A DNA stretch of 39,365 bases from Bacillota bacterium (GCA_023623185.1 JAMNXV010000046.1:1-39365); one strand, 5' to 3'; shown: positions 8,099-16,961, counted from the first letter of the stretch. The notes: generated from the letters alone by a model not told the origin. A program made the numbers and translations.

Positions 8099-8992
8099 AT
8101 GTGGAAGGGGACCATCAGCTTCGGGCTGGTGACGATTCCGGTGAAACTGTACGCCGCAACCGAGTCTAAGGCCCTGCGCTTCAACCTGCTCCACGAGCCC
8201 TGCCAGACGCCCATACAGTATCGGAAGTACTGCCCGAGCTGTGAACGCGAGGTCGAAAGCGGTGAGATCGTGAAGGGCTACGAGTTCGACCGGGGGCGCT
8301 ACGTCACGCTGGAGGAAGACGACTTCGAGTCGATACCCCTGGCGGCCCGGCGCACCCTGGAGATCGTGGCCTTCGTGCACCTGTCGGAGATCGACCCGGT
8401 CTACTTCGACAAGACCTACTACCTGGAGCCCGGCGAGGGCGGCGCGAAGGCCTACGCCCTGCTGCGCCACGCGATGGAGCTGACCGGAAGGGTCGCCGTC
8501 GCCCGCGTGGTCATCCGCTCCAAGGAGTCGCTGGCGGCCCTGCGGGTCTTCCGAAACGGCGTGCTGGCCATGGAGACGATGCACTTCCCGGACGAGGTGA
8601 GATCGGTAGCCGGCCTCACCGGCATCGCCCAGCCGGAGCTGCGGCCCCAGGAGATCGAGATGGCCACCGGGCTGATCGAATCGCTGACCATGCCGTTCAC
8701 GCCCGAACGGTTCGAGAACGAGTACCGGAAGGCGCTTCTGGAGCGCATCGAGGCGAAGATCGCGGGAGCGCCCCCGGAAGAGCTCGGGCCCGCGCCGGAA
8801 CAGGGCCGGGTCGTCGATCTCATGGAGGCGCTGCGCGCGTCGATTCAGGCGGCGGAGGGGCGGCGGGGCGCGGACGAGCCCCCGCGCCGCACGATCCCTG
8901 GGCTGCCCGGAGCGCCTCCCGCATCCGTCCCCGGGGTTCCGCCGGTGCCGGCTGACGTCGGGCCTGACGAGACGGTGCCCGGGAGGCCGTAG
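8099..8992 (+). CDS. ku: Non-homologous end joining protein Ku
   Basis: Bacterial Ku is a homodimeric ring that binds DNA ends and recruits LigD. The product starts MWKGTISFGLVTIPVKLY, the standard bacterial Ku N-terminus. It continues with a Ku core containing CPSCEREVESGEIVKGYEF and later KTYYLEP. The last 45 residues are Pro-rich and disordered. An open frame runs upstream to GTG at 8051, but family alignment places the start at or near the ATG at 8099, giving 297 residues. No convincing ribosome site is visible for any candidate. It heads an operon with two separate LigD domain genes; the first follows after 3 nt. Confidence 0.93.
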   Translation: MWKGTISFGLVTIPVKLYAATESKALRFNLLHEPCQTPIQYRKYCPSCEREVESGEIVKGYEFDRGRYVTLEEDDFESIPLAARRTLEIVAFVHLSEIDPVYFDKTYYLEPGEGGAKAYALLRHAMELTGRVAVARVVIRSKESLAALRVFRNGVLAMETMHFPDEVRSVAGLTGIAQPELRPQEIEMATGLIESLTMPFTPERFENEYRKALLERIEAKIAGAPPEELGPAPEQGRVVDLMEALRASIQAAEGRRGADEPPRRTIPGLPGAPPASVPGVPPVPADVGPDETVPGRP

Positions 8993-8995
8993 CCG

Positions 8996-9934
8996 GTGGA
9001 CCTTCCCTTCCCGCCGATGCTGCTGGAGCGGGCCGAGGCGCCTTTCGCCGACGCCGGCTGGCTCTACCAGGTGAAGTGGGACGGCGTGCGGAACCTGACG
9101 CTGGTGGAGGGCGGCCGGGTGCGCCACTGGAGCCGCCGGCTGCGGGAGCGCACTCACCTGTTTCCCGAGTTCAACGGCCTGGCGGCCGCCCTTTCCGGCC
9201 GGCGGGCGGTGCTGGACGGCGAGATCATCGTGCTCCGGGACGGGCGGCCCAGCTTTTCCGCCGTCCTGGAGCGGGACCTGGCGTCTGGCAGCACCCGGCC
9301 CGGCCGCCGCCCGCCGGCCACCCTCATGCTGTTCGACCTGCTGGAGTGGGACGGCGAGCCGCTCTACCAGCGTCCGCTCACCGAGCGGCTGGCCCTGCTG
9401 GAGGAGGTGGTGCCCCCCGCCGAGGCCTGGCAGGTGGTGGCCTCGTTCCCCGGCGACCAGGGGCCGGCGCTCTTTGCCGCAGCGGTGGAGCAGGGGCTGG
9501 AGGGGGTGGTGGCCAAGCGGCGCGGCAGCCCCTACGTGCCGGGCGCCCGCAGCCGGGACTGGCTGAAGGTGAAGCGCCGTTCGGAGATGCTGGCCGTGGT
9601 GGCGGGGTACACCAATCCGGTCGGCCGACCGGGCGGTCTGCTCCTGGGGGCCTACCGCTCCGGCCGGCTCCAGTACATCGGCCGGGTGGGTTCGGGGCTG
9701 ACCGGAGAGGAGCTGGCGGCGATCAGGCAGCACCTGCCGCCGGCCGGATGCCCGTTTCCCGAAGTTCCGAGGCTGCGGGACCGGTTCGGCGGGGAGCCGG
9801 GCCCGGTGGTCTGGGTGGAGCCCCGTCTGACGGTGCGGGTGGCCTTCACCGAGTGGACGGAGGAGGGGCGGCTCCGGGACCCGGCGGTGGTCGGGTTCAC
9901 CGCGGATCCCCCTGAGGCGGCGGTGATGCCGTGA
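8996..9934 (+). CDS. ligD: ATP-dependent DNA ligase, LigD ligase domain as a stand-alone protein
   Basis: This 312-residue protein corresponds to the ligase domain of LigD, which seals breaks in Ku-dependent end joining. Motif I is KWDGVR with the adenylated lysine K27. Motif III is LFDLLEWDG, motif IV EGVVAKR, and motif V DWLKVKRR. An OB-fold with GRVGSGLTG follows. Both the nucleotidyltransferase and OB parts are complete. The polymerase domain is encoded separately at 10524-11447 and no phosphoesterase domain is present in the window. GTG at 8996 begins 3 nt after the ku stop. Confidence 0.92.
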   Translation: MDLPFPPMLLERAEAPFADAGWLYQVKWDGVRNLTLVEGGRVRHWSRRLRERTHLFPEFNGLAAALSGRRAVLDGEIIVLRDGRPSFSAVLERDLASGSTRPGRRPPATLMLFDLLEWDGEPLYQRPLTERLALLEEVVPPAEAWQVVASFPGDQGPALFAAAVEQGLEGVVAKRRGSPYVPGARSRDWLKVKRRSEMLAVVAGYTNPVGRPGGLLLGAYRSGRLQYIGRVGSGLTGEELAAIRQHLPPAGCPFPEVPRLRDRFGGEPGPVVWVEPRLTVRVAFTEWTEEGRLRDPAVVGFTADPPEAAVMP

Positions 9935-9960
9935 CAGACCTGGAAGAGGAGGAGAGCCAG

Positions 9961-10524
9961 ATGATCGAGCAGGAGTGGCAGGAGCAGCCGCATCCCGCGG
10001 AGCCGGCCCCGGGCTTCCCCGACGAGCGGCCGCTGCCCTGGCCCGAGGAACGCAGCCACACGGTCGTCGCCTGGTTTGCCGAGGAAGGGGACGCGCGGGC
10101 CTGCTTCCGCGGGCTGAAGGCCCGCGCGGTGGAGGTGACGCTGGCGGCAGAACCCCACGCAGCAGAGGCAGCGCCGCCGGACGCAGAGGCAGCCCTGCCG
10201 GAGCGCGGGATGGGGCGGGGGGTGGTGCTGGGGGCCAGCGTGGGGGCCACCGCGGGCTTCCTGGCCGCCACGTACCTCGTGCCGCCGCTGGGCGCCGCGT
10301 CGGCCACCGGCACCATGCTGACCACGCTGGCCGGGGCGGGCCTGGGCACCTTCTTCGGCAACCTGGCGGACCAGGGGCTGGCTGCGGACCGGCGCGGCGC
10401 GGACCCCGCCGGGGGCGAAAGGCGCGCGCGCTTCCGCGTGGAGGCCCGGGTCGGGCAGCGGCAGGTGGACGAAGTGCTGGCCCTGGTTTCGGCCTGGGGC
10501 CCGCAGGAAGTGCGGCTGCAGTAG
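9961..10524 (+). CDS. Glycine-zipper protein, possibly YflT/general-stress-like, inside the NHEJ operon
   Basis: I recognise no characterised function. The 187-residue product has an acidic N-terminus, then a short alpha/beta stretch (HTVVAWFAEEGDARACFRGL). A hydrophobic Gly/Ala-rich double segment follows (about residues 80-130, with GASVGATAG and GAGLGTFFG), typical of glycine zippers. It ends with a beta-alpha-beta tail. The order of fold elements resembles the YflT/DUF1269-like general stress proteins; this is inference. I chose ATG at 9961 because AGGAGG at 9947-9952 is 8 nt upstream; a GTG at 9931 overlapping the ligase stop is the alternative. Its stop shares one base with the GTG of the polymerase gene, so it is truly in the operon. 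Confidence 0.75.
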   Translation: MIEQEWQEQPHPAEPAPGFPDERPLPWPEERSHTVVAWFAEEGDARACFRGLKARAVEVTLAAEPHAAEAAPPDAEAALPERGMGRGVVLGASVGATAGFLAATYLVPPLGAASATGTMLTTLAGAGLGTFFGNLADQGLAADRRGADPAGGERRARFRVEARVGQRQVDEVLALVSAWGPQEVRLQ

Positions 10525-11447
10525 TGGCCAGGTCGCAGCGGCGGCGGGTGGCGGTGGCCGGCCGGGAGCTGGCCGTGACCAACCTGGAGAAGCCCCTGTG
10601 GCCCGAGGACGGGCTCACCAAGGGCGACCTGATCGCGTACTACGTCTCGGTGGCCCCGTATCTGCTGCCGCACCTGCGGGGCCGGCCCGTCGTGCTCACC
10701 CGGTACCCCCACGGCATCGGCGGCAAGTGGTTCTACCAGAAGGACGCGCCGGCCGGCCTGCCGGACTGGCTGCCCACCTGGGCGGACAGGGCCGACGACG
10801 GCCGGGTCATCCGCTACCTGCGCATCGAGGAGCCGGCCGCCCTGGCCTACGCGGCCAACCTCGGGGCGATTGAGCTGCACCCCTGGCTCTCCTCCTGCGC
10901 CGCCCCCGACCAGCCGGACTGGGCGGTGATCGACCTGGACCCGTCGGAGGGGGCCACCTTCCAGGACGTCCTGGTGGTGACCCGGCTGGTCCGGCAGATC
11001 CTCGGGGAGGTGCAGGTGGAGGGCTTCCCCAAGCTCTCGGGGGCGACGGGCGTACACATCTTCTGCAGGGCCGGGCCTGGCACGACCTACGCCGAGACGG
11101 CCGCCTTCTGCGAGCTGGTGGGCCGGGTGCTGCTCAGGGCGTACCCGCAGAAGGTCACGCTGGAGCGCGCGGTCGCGAAGCGGGGCCCGAAGGTCTACGT
11201 GGACTACCTGCAGAACCGGCGGGGGCAGACCATCACCAGCGTCTACGGCGTGCGCCCGCTGCCGGGGGCGCCGGTCTCGGCGCCCGTCACCTGGGAGGAG
11301 CTCGAAGGGGAGCCGCCGCGGTTTACCCTGCGCACAATGCACGCTCGCCTGGCGGCGGTGGGGGACCTGTTCGCCCCGATGCTGAACGCCCCGCAGGACC
11401 TGCGGGGCGCGGCAGAACGCCTCAGGCGGTTCCTCAGCGGCGTGTGA
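10524..11447 (+). CDS. ligD: Non-homologous end-joining DNA polymerase, LigD polymerase (PolDom/primase) domain
   Basis: This 307-residue archaeo-eukaryotic-primase-like polymerase fills gaps and adds nucleotides at Ku-bound ends. Family motifs are VTNLEKPLWPEDGLTKGDLI at the N-terminus, FYQK near residue 70, the catalytic metal-binding VIDLDP near residue 135, SGATGVHIF, and VYVDYLQN. The frame stays open upstream, but homology begins near GTG 10524, which overlaps the previous TAG by one base. It is the last gene of the operon and is followed by a terminator at 11450-11473. Confidence 0.92.
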   Translation: MARSQRRRVAVAGRELAVTNLEKPLWPEDGLTKGDLIAYYVSVAPYLLPHLRGRPVVLTRYPHGIGGKWFYQKDAPAGLPDWLPTWADRADDGRVIRYLRIEEPAALAYAANLGAIELHPWLSSCAAPDQPDWAVIDLDPSEGATFQDVLVVTRLVRQILGEVQVEGFPKLSGATGVHIFCRAGPGTTYAETAAFCELVGRVLLRAYPQKVTLERAVAKRGPKVYVDYLQNRRGQTITSVYGVRPLPGAPVSAPVTWEELEGEPPRFTLRTMHARLAAVGDLFAPMLNAPQDLRGAAERLRRFLSGV

Positions 11448-11449
11448 AA

Positions 11450-11473
11450 GAGCCGGTGCGTCTGCACCGGCTC
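11450..11473 (+). terminator. Terminator of the NHEJ operon
   Basis: A perfect 10-bp stem (11450-11459 with 11464-11473) has a 4-nt loop and starts 2 nt after the polymerase stop. ATTTAACGTGTTGTTT follows. It may also serve the convergent gene at 11502-11945. Confidence 0.75.
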
Positions 11474-11501
11474 ATTTAACGTGTTGTTTGGGGGTTGCGC
11501 A

Positions 11502-11945
11502 TCAGATGAGGTCGCGGGCCTTCGCCTTGTCCAGGTACTCCCGCATGCCGTGCATGAAGTAGTCCACCAGCCCCTTCGCGAGGGAGGGCAGGAGCTTCTG
11601 CGCGCCCCGGAACTCGATGTCGGCGTCGTAGGTGACCACGCAGCCGTCGCCGTCGGGGAGGAAGCGCAGATCGGCCTCCGCATGGGCGGAGCCGTTGTGG
11701 GTTTCGGCGGCGATGCGCAGGTGAAAGCTCTCGCCCGGGACGCGGTCGGTGACCTCCAGAATGCCCTTGTAGATCAGGGCGAAGCCGCCGATGCCCACCT
11801 TCAGCCGGGCGGCCCACCTGTCGGGGGCGATCTCTTCCAGGGACTCAAGGGCGATGGTGGCGTTCAGGAGAGCTTCCTCGTTGGTGAACAGCTTGTACAT
11901 GACCTGTGGCGGCGCATCGAAGCGGAACTGGCCGGCAACGCGCAT
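11502..11945 (-). CDS. SRPBCC / CoxG-like lipid- or ligand-binding protein
   Basis: This 147-residue protein has the START/SRPBCC (carbon monoxide dehydrogenase subunit G-like) pattern. It starts MRVAGQFRFDAPPQVMYKLF, a beta strand followed by the helix that opens these folds. It continues with strands such as GFALIYKGILEV and TYDADIEF, and ends in a long helix (KGLVDYFMHGMREYLDKA). The fold makes a hydrophobic cavity; the ligand is unknown and no CO-dehydrogenase genes are nearby, so a CoxG role is not implied. ATG at 11945 has AGGAGG 9 nt upstream. Confidence 0.8.
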   Translation of the reverse strand: MRVAGQFRFDAPPQVMYKLFTNEEALLNATIALESLEEIAPDRWAARLKVGIGGFALIYKGILEVTDRVPGESFHLRIAAETHNGSAHAEADLRFLPDGDGCVVTYDADIEFRGAQKLLPSLAKGLVDYFMHGMREYLDKAKARDLI

Positions 11946-12160
11946 GGGACATGACCTCCTTCCGCGGCGCCGTGGGCGGCCGTTGGGGCCGACCGCTGTG
12001 GCGTCTGGCAGCTGAGACGTCTGCATGAAGTACGACTGGAAGCGTCTGTTATTCCGTTTCGCCCCGGCACATGCGCTTTCCTTCACAAACTCGCCGGACG
12101 GAGGCAGGCCCGCCGCCCGCGGCCAATAACTCCCGCAAGACACAGACATACCACGACCGG

Positions 12161-12198
12161 TATAATCGAACACGATTAGTTTTTTGCGTTCGATTATA
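12161..12198 (+). promoter_or_regulatory. Palindrome overlapping a TATAAT, before the GH18 gene
   Basis: TATAATCGAA at 12161-12170 is repeated inverted as TTCGATTATA at 12189-12198, extendable by one G-C pair, with an 18-nt spacer. The left arm begins with a perfect -10 hexamer; a weak -35 (AAGACA) lies near 12137. The right arm ends 2 nt before the GGAGG ribosome site (12201-12205). It could be an operator or an RNA hairpin masking the start. Confidence 0.5.
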
Positions 12199-12211
12199 CG
12201 GAGGTGGGGCT

Positions 12212-13393
12212 GTGCACAGGCTGGGGAGACGGCTCTGGCTGGGGCTGATGACGGTGGCGCTGCTCGTGGTTGGCGCATCGGGGGCTGCGGCGCCCGGGGT
12301 GCCCGCCGGCGCGCTGCCCTCCCCGGCGGATCTGCAGTCGGCGGAGGCCTGGGTGCTGCCCGACCTGGCGGGCGACGGGTGGGTGGTGCTGACGGCCGGG
12401 GAGCCGCCCGTCGAGGAGCCGCCGGCCGAGGAGGAGGGCCCGCTCGTCGTGGCCTACTACGCGGAGGACTGGCAGGGCGACGTGCGCGCGCTCAACGCCC
12501 TGCGCGAGGCCGGCGCGCACGTGGACCGGGTCGTGAACTTCGCCCTGCAGCTGAACGCCGACGGCTCCATCACGACCCGGCCGTATCCCGACCTCTCCGC
12601 GGCCGCCGGGGAGATGGGCGTACCCGTGTATGGTCTGGTCTACAACATGGAGAACGGCCACTTCAGCGCCGAGATCGCCCGGGCGGTGCTCTCCGACCCG
12701 GAGCGGCGGGGCCGGGCGGTGGCCGACATGCTGGCCATCGCGCAGGTGCACGGCCTCGCCGGCATCGACATCGACATCGAGAACGTGCCCGGGGACCTGC
12801 GGCCGCACTACACCGCCCTCGTGAGGGAGGCCGCGGCGGCCCTGAAGCCCCACGGGATTCACCTTACGGTGTCCGTGCCGGCGAAGGTCTGGGACGACAC
12901 CACGTCCAACTGGGGCGGCGCCTTCGACTACGCCGCGCTGGGTGAGGCGGCCGACCAGGTGGCCATCATGACCTACGACGAGCACACCTACGGCCTGCCC
13001 CACGGTCCGGTGGCATCGCTGCCCTGGGTCGACCGCGTCGCCGCGTACGCCGTTACCCAGATCCCGCCGGAGAAGATCCTGCTGGGGATACCGGCCTACG
13101 GCTACGACTGGATCCACGGCACGCGGCAGGTGGTGAAGGGGCTTTCGACCGGCGGCGCCTACACCCTGGCGGCCAGGCACGGGGTCGAGGTGCAGTGGGA
13201 CGATGTGGCGCAGGTTCCCTACTTCACCTACAGCGAGGGCGGCCGGGCGCACATCGTCTACTTCGAGAACAGCCACTCCGCGGCCGCCAAGCTGCAGATT
13301 GTTGAGAAGTACGGACTGGGCGGCATCGCAATCTGGCGGCTGGGGCTCAACGAACCGGCCATCTGGGAGGCCGTCGGGAACGCGTTCCCGTGA
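12212..13393 (+). CDS. Secreted glycoside hydrolase family 18 protein
   Basis: This 393-residue exported protein has a signal peptide (basic MHRLGRR, hydrophobic core to about residue 22, likely cleavage after ASG or AAA). A short acidic Pro-rich linker follows, then a GH18 TIM barrel. The catalytic motif GIDIDIENV has D186, D188 and general acid E190. MTYDEH, IPAYGYDW and GIAIWRLG are the later barrel strands typical of the YaaH/SleL-like spore-cortex group. It probably acts on peptidoglycan-type beta-1,4 aminosugar links; chitin is the alternative. GTG at 12212 has GGAGG 6 nt upstream. No LysM repeats are present, unlike SleL. Confidence 0.87.
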   Translation: MHRLGRRLWLGLMTVALLVVGASGAAAPGVPAGALPSPADLQSAEAWVLPDLAGDGWVVLTAGEPPVEEPPAEEEGPLVVAYYAEDWQGDVRALNALREAGAHVDRVVNFALQLNADGSITTRPYPDLSAAAGEMGVPVYGLVYNMENGHFSAEIARAVLSDPERRGRAVADMLAIAQVHGLAGIDIDIENVPGDLRPHYTALVREAAAALKPHGIHLTVSVPAKVWDDTTSNWGGAFDYAALGEAADQVAIMTYDEHTYGLPHGPVASLPWVDRVAAYAVTQIPPEKILLGIPAYGYDWIHGTRQVVKGLSTGGAYTLAARHGVEVQWDDVAQVPYFTYSEGGRAHIVYFENSHSAAAKLQIVEKYGLGGIAIWRLGLNEPAIWEAVGNAFP

Positions 13394-13409
13394 TGGAGGG
13401 GAAGCTGCG

Positions 13410-15260
13410 CTAGAGCTTCAGCCAGGCGACGGAGGCCTGCAGTTCCTGCGCCATCCCTCTGAGGCCGTCGGCCGAGGCGGCGACCTCTTCAACCGCTGCC
13501 GTCAGCTGCTCCACGAAGCCGGAGACCTCTTGCGCCGCCCGCTCGTTCGAGCGGGCGGTTTCGTCTACCTGCTCCATGGCGCCCGAGACCTGCGCGGTGG
13601 AGGCGTCCATCTCCTCGGTGGCGGCGGTGAACTCCTCGGCCAGCGCCGCGACGGCCTGGAACGACTCCACCAGCCGGTCGATGTCGGCCTGCATGGCCTG
13701 CACGCTCCCGGCGATCTCCTGCACGTCGGCGGCGGTGTCCCGCAGACCGCTCAGGATCTCGCCGAGGGCATCTCCCGCTGCGTTGGCCCTCCCGCTGCCT
13801 TCCCGCACCTGCTGGAGGCCTGTCTCCATGGCGGCCACGGCCTCGGCGGTTCCGGCCTGGATGCCGGCGATGCGATCGGCGATCTCGCGCGTGGCGGCCG
13901 CGGAGCGCTCCGCCAGGCTCCGGATCTCCTCGGCGACCACGGCGAAGCCGCGGCCCTGCTCGCCGGCACGGGCCGCCTCGATCGCGGCGTTGAGCGCGAG
14001 CAGGTTTGTCTGGTCGGCGATGGCGCCGATGACCGCGGTGATCTCGCCGATCTGAGCCGAGAGCGCCTCCAGGTTGCGGATGCGCGCTGCCGAGTCGGTC
14101 ACCGCCGCCTGAATCCGCTGCATGGCGGCCAGAGACTCGCGCACGACCTGGGCCCCCTCCTGGGCCAGCAGCTCCGTGCGGGTCGTCTGAGCCGAGACTT
14201 CGCCCGTCCTGGCGGCGACCGCGGCAGCGGAACGGGCCGAGCTGGCCAGGAGCTCGGTGGCGCGGGTCATTTCCGCGGCGGTGGTCTGCGCACCCTGGGC
14301 GATCTGGTGGCTGGTCTGCCGGAGCTCTGCCATGATCTGGCGCACGTCTCCCGCCGCGGCCGTGAGCGCCGCCGCGCCGGATGTGATTCGCGCGGCCATC
14401 TCTGCCGCATTCTGGGCTCCGCTCGCCGACTGGGCCGACGAGGCGGCGAGCTCCTGCGCCGACGCCATGAGCGAGCTGGCGACACGCTGGATGCTGCCGA
14501 TCAGCGCGCGGAACTGCTCGACCATCCGCTGCATGGACCTGGCCATGTCGCCCAGTTCATTGTTGCCGGCGCGGATCTCGCCGTGGCTGAGGTCGCCTCC
14601 CGCGACCCGTTCAGCCACGGCGGCCACGTCGTGCACGGCGCGGGCCACCCTTCCGGAGACACTAAGCGCCGCAATGACCCCCAGAACCGCCGCAGCCAGG
14701 CTGACGGCGCCGACGATGTACACGGACTGGTTCGCCCGTTCCCGGGCGAGCAGGGTCTGGTCGTTCACGACCCGATCGGTGGTCTCCTTCAGCGCCGCCG
14801 CAGCCAGCACGACGTCTTCGCGCAGGGGGCGGAGCTGCTCCGACAGGATGAAGCTGGCCTCCGCCTGTCCGTAGCGCGTGCGCTTCAGCAGGTTGCGGGA
14901 AACAGCCTCGTAGGCCTGCACCCGCGTGCGCAGCTCGTCGGCGAGCGCATGGGCCTCGCCGGTGGCCAGGCCCGACAGCTCATCGAGCGCCGCGGCCACC
15001 TGGGCTGAGGCCCTTTCGAACTCCTCCGCGTAGGCGGCCTCGCCGGTCAGGAGGTAGCTCGCCAGGGCGCGCGCCTCGTCCTGGACCCCCGCCTCGATCT
15101 CGCGGGCCTTCATCGCACTGGCGTCGACCCGGTGGACCACGTCGTCGTACCTGACCGTGATATCCTGCAGGCTGGTGATGCCGGCGTAGGCCACCACGCC
15201 CAGCAGCAACACGACACTGCCGAATCCCAACATGAGCCTCTGACGTATCGTGATTCGCAT
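13410..15260 (-). CDS. Methyl-accepting chemotaxis protein
   Basis: This 616-residue transmembrane chemoreceptor has TM1 at about residues 9-29, an extracellular helical bundle (30-180, 4HB/CHASE3-like) and TM2 at about 181-200. A HAMP domain spans about 200-255 and a long Ala-rich cytoplasmic signalling coiled coil follows. The kinase-control hairpin is clear at about 414-455 ([20 protein letters not shown], then [12 protein letters not shown]). The ligand is unknown. ATG at 15260 has GGAGG 7 nt upstream. No CheA, CheW or flagellar genes are in the window, so it is an isolated receptor. Confidence 0.93.
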   Translation of the reverse strand: MRITIRQRLMLGFGSVVLLLGVVAYAGITSLQDITVRYDDVVHRVDASAMKAREIEAGVQDEARALASYLLTGEAAYAEEFERASAQVAAALDELSGLATGEAHALADELRTRVQAYEAVSRNLLKRTRYGQAEASFILSEQLRPLREDVVLAAAALKETTDRVVNDQTLLARERANQSVYIVGAVSLAAAVLGVIAALSVSGRVARAVHDVAAVAERVAGGDLSHGEIRAGNNELGDMARSMQRMVEQFRALIGSIQRVASSLMASAQELAASSAQSASGAQNAAEMAARITSGAAALTAAAGDVRQIMAELRQTSHQIAQGAQTTAAEMTRATELLASSARSAAAVAARTGEVSAQTTRTELLAQEGAQVVRESLAAMQRIQAAVTDSAARIRNLEALSAQIGEITAVIGAIADQTNLLALNAAIEAARAGEQGRGFAVVAEEIRSLAERSAAATREIADRIAGIQAGTAEAVAAMETGLQQVREGSGRANAAGDALGEILSGLRDTAADVQEIAGSVQAMQADIDRLVESFQAVAALAEEFTAATEEMDASTAQVSGAMEQVDETARSNERAAQEVSGFVEQLTAAVEEVAASADGLRGMAQELQASVAWLKL

Positions 15261-15354
15261 AGGCTGCCTCCAGTGGAAAAAGTTGCGGGAAATGCAGATC
15301 TGACCGTTTTCGAACTGTGGGTGCACAGCGCGGCCGGAATCATTCTATGTGTTG

Positions 15355-15360
15355 ATTATA
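15355..15360 (-). promoter_or_regulatory. Candidate -10 element for the chemoreceptor gene
   Basis: On the minus strand a perfect TATAAT lies about 95 nt upstream of the chemoreceptor start, in an AT-rich patch. No good -35 is found 17 nt upstream and no sigma-D (TAAA/GCCGATAA) pair is seen. Confidence 0.3.
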
Positions 15361-15424
15361 CAAGAAAATAGGATCTTCTCCCATAAGGCGTTGGGCCGAT
15401 TCATGTTGCCCCAGGCGGCAGTTC

Positions 15425-16492
15425 TCAGTCCCCGCTTTCGTGCCCGCTGCTCCTGCCCGGCAGAAGCGGATCGGGGGAGAGCATCTCGCTCAGGGTGACC
15501 AGCCGGTAGCCCCTGCTCTGCAGCAGGTCGATGGCCTGCTCCAGCACCTTCAGGGTGTTGGGCTTCGGGTGCATCAGGATGAGATCGCCGGCCTTGGCCT
15601 GCCGGAACGTCTCCAGGATGCGTTCCGGTGTGGCGTACTGCTCGTTCCAGTCCACCGTGTCGAGGCTGTAGAGGACCGTCTGGAGGTTGAGGTCGGCCGC
15701 GGTCTGCAGAATCGACTGGTCGACCTCCGACTTGTGCGGCGCGTAGTACTTCACCGTCTGGCCGGTAATCTCCTCGATGACCCTGACCGACTGTGCGATG
15801 TCGTCCTTCAGCCGCCCGGCGCGGGCCAGGGCCTTCGGGCCGTGGGTCAGGTTGTGGCCGTGGGTGGCCACTTCGTGGCCGTCGGCGGCGATGAGGCGGG
15901 TCAGGTTCGGGTTCTGCTCGGCCCACCGGCCGGACAGGAAGAAGGTGGCCCTGGCGTCTTTGCGCTTCAGGATCGGGAGCATGCGCGCCAGCTCGTCGGC
16001 GCCCCAGTCGACGTTGATCAGGAGGGCCACCGCCTGTTTCTCACCGTTGCCCTGGCGGATCGCGCTGAGGGGCAGGTCGGCCAGGCGGGTTGTGGCCGGC
16101 TCTACCTGCACCGCGGGCTCCACGATCGTGCCCGGCGGGGCGGTGGCCAGCCTGAGCCAGGTGCGCTCCACGTCGAGTTGGAAGCCGTTCAGTTCGGGTA
16201 CGGTATAAGGGATGCCGTCGGCCGACTCGAACCGGCGGGCGGCCACGGGCATGGCGCGGTAGCCGGTGGCCAGCTCGCCAAGCAGCGCCCGGGCCTCCCG
16301 CTCAGACATTCCCGAGAAGTCGAACCCCAGCAGGGTCACACCCTCAGCCACCCGAGGCCCGCCCGTGCCCGCAGCCGGCGGCGGGGAGCCCCAGGGAAGG
16401 GCGAGAACCGCCAGCAACAGGGCCACCAGGCCCGCCGCCCACCAGCGGTTCACCCGCACGACGAAGAACTGCGCCCGTGGAGACCGGTACAT
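15425..16492 (-). CDS. Membrane-anchored polysaccharide deacetylase-like protein (YlxY-like), degenerate metal site
   Basis: The product has 355 residues. An N-terminal membrane anchor (about 17-33) is followed by a domain of about 100 residues beginning GVTLLGFDFSGMSEREA, then a NodB-type domain from about 155. The NodB motifs are altered. The usual FDDG is VDWG (161-164), with Trp in place of the metal Asp. The His motif HNLTH (213-217) is kept, and LMHP (306-309) keeps the late His. This pattern resembles the spore-associated YlxY group, so catalytic activity is doubtful. ATG at 16492 has AGGGG 8 nt upstream; a GTG at 16501 would be too close to it. Confidence 0.83.
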   Translation of the reverse strand: MYRSPRAQFFVVRVNRWWAAGLVALLLAVLALPWGSPPPAAGTGGPRVAEGVTLLGFDFSGMSEREARALLGELATGYRAMPVAARRFESADGIPYTVPELNGFQLDVERTWLRLATAPPGTIVEPAVQVEPATTRLADLPLSAIRQGNGEKQAVALLINVDWGADELARMLPILKRKDARATFFLSGRWAEQNPNLTRLIAADGHEVATHGHNLTHGPKALARAGRLKDDIAQSVRVIEEITGQTVKYYAPHKSEVDQSILQTAADLNLQTVLYSLDTVDWNEQYATPERILETFRQAKAGDLILMHPKPNTLKVLEQAIDLLQSRGYRLVTLSEMLSPDPLLPGRSSGHESGD

Positions 16493-16647
16493 GGCAACCA
16501 CCCCTCATCTGCCTTCGCCAAACGGTATGTCCAACGTCGCCGGGCTATGCGACGCCGCGTCATTCTGGCCGCAGGGCGCAGGGAAACAGGCGCGCCGTGC
16601 CGAAAGATGTCACTTGCCCGAGCAGGGTCATCAGGAGGGATCAGTTC

Positions 16648-16944
16648 GTGAAGATGATCGTAGCCGTGGTGCGGGACGAGTTCGCCGCGCAGGTGACCGA
16701 GACGCTCACCAGGAAGGGGTTGAGCGCGACCAAGCTGTCCTCCACGGGCGGGTTTCTGAAGGCCGGCAACACCACCTTCCTCATCGGCGTCCGGGAGGAT
16801 CAGCTGGAGGATGCGCTCGACGCCATCCGCGGCGTATGCCCCGGCACGCAGGTGAGCCAGGGCAGCGCGAAAGCGGGCAAGACCACGCCGCAATCCGCCG
16901 CAACGGTCTTCATCCTGGGCGTGGAGCGCATGCTGAAAGTGTAA
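16648..16944 (+). CDS. darA: Cyclic di-AMP receptor DarA/PstA (PII-like, YaaQ family)
   Basis: This 98-residue PII-like trimeric signalling protein binds cyclic di-AMP in Bacillota. The sequence follows the family throughout. The start MKMIVAVV is followed by TKLSSTGGFLKAGNTTFLIGV, which contains the nucleotide-binding loop region. The C-terminal strand is TVFILGVER. The loop between the two halves (near residues 68-80) is shorter than in S. aureus PstA. GTG at 16648 has AGGAGG 9 nt upstream. The gene stands alone, with its own terminator at 16962-16989. Its partner protein is unknown. Confidence 0.93.
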   Translation: MKMIVAVVRDEFAAQVTETLTRKGLSATKLSSTGGFLKAGNTTFLIGVREDQLEDALDAIRGVCPGTQVSQGSAKAGKTTPQSAATVFILGVERMLKV

Positions 16945-16961
16945 TCAGACAGCAGGGTAAG

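Noticed and set aside
9975-10523. Upstream extension of the polymerase reading frame
   Set aside because: It overlaps the glycine-zipper gene in another frame and shows no polymerase homology before 10524.
12071-12211. Upstream extension of the GH18 reading frame
   Set aside because: The extension crosses the promoter-like palindrome and has no ribosome site. The GTG at 12212 has GGAGG at 6 nt and begins a proper signal peptide.
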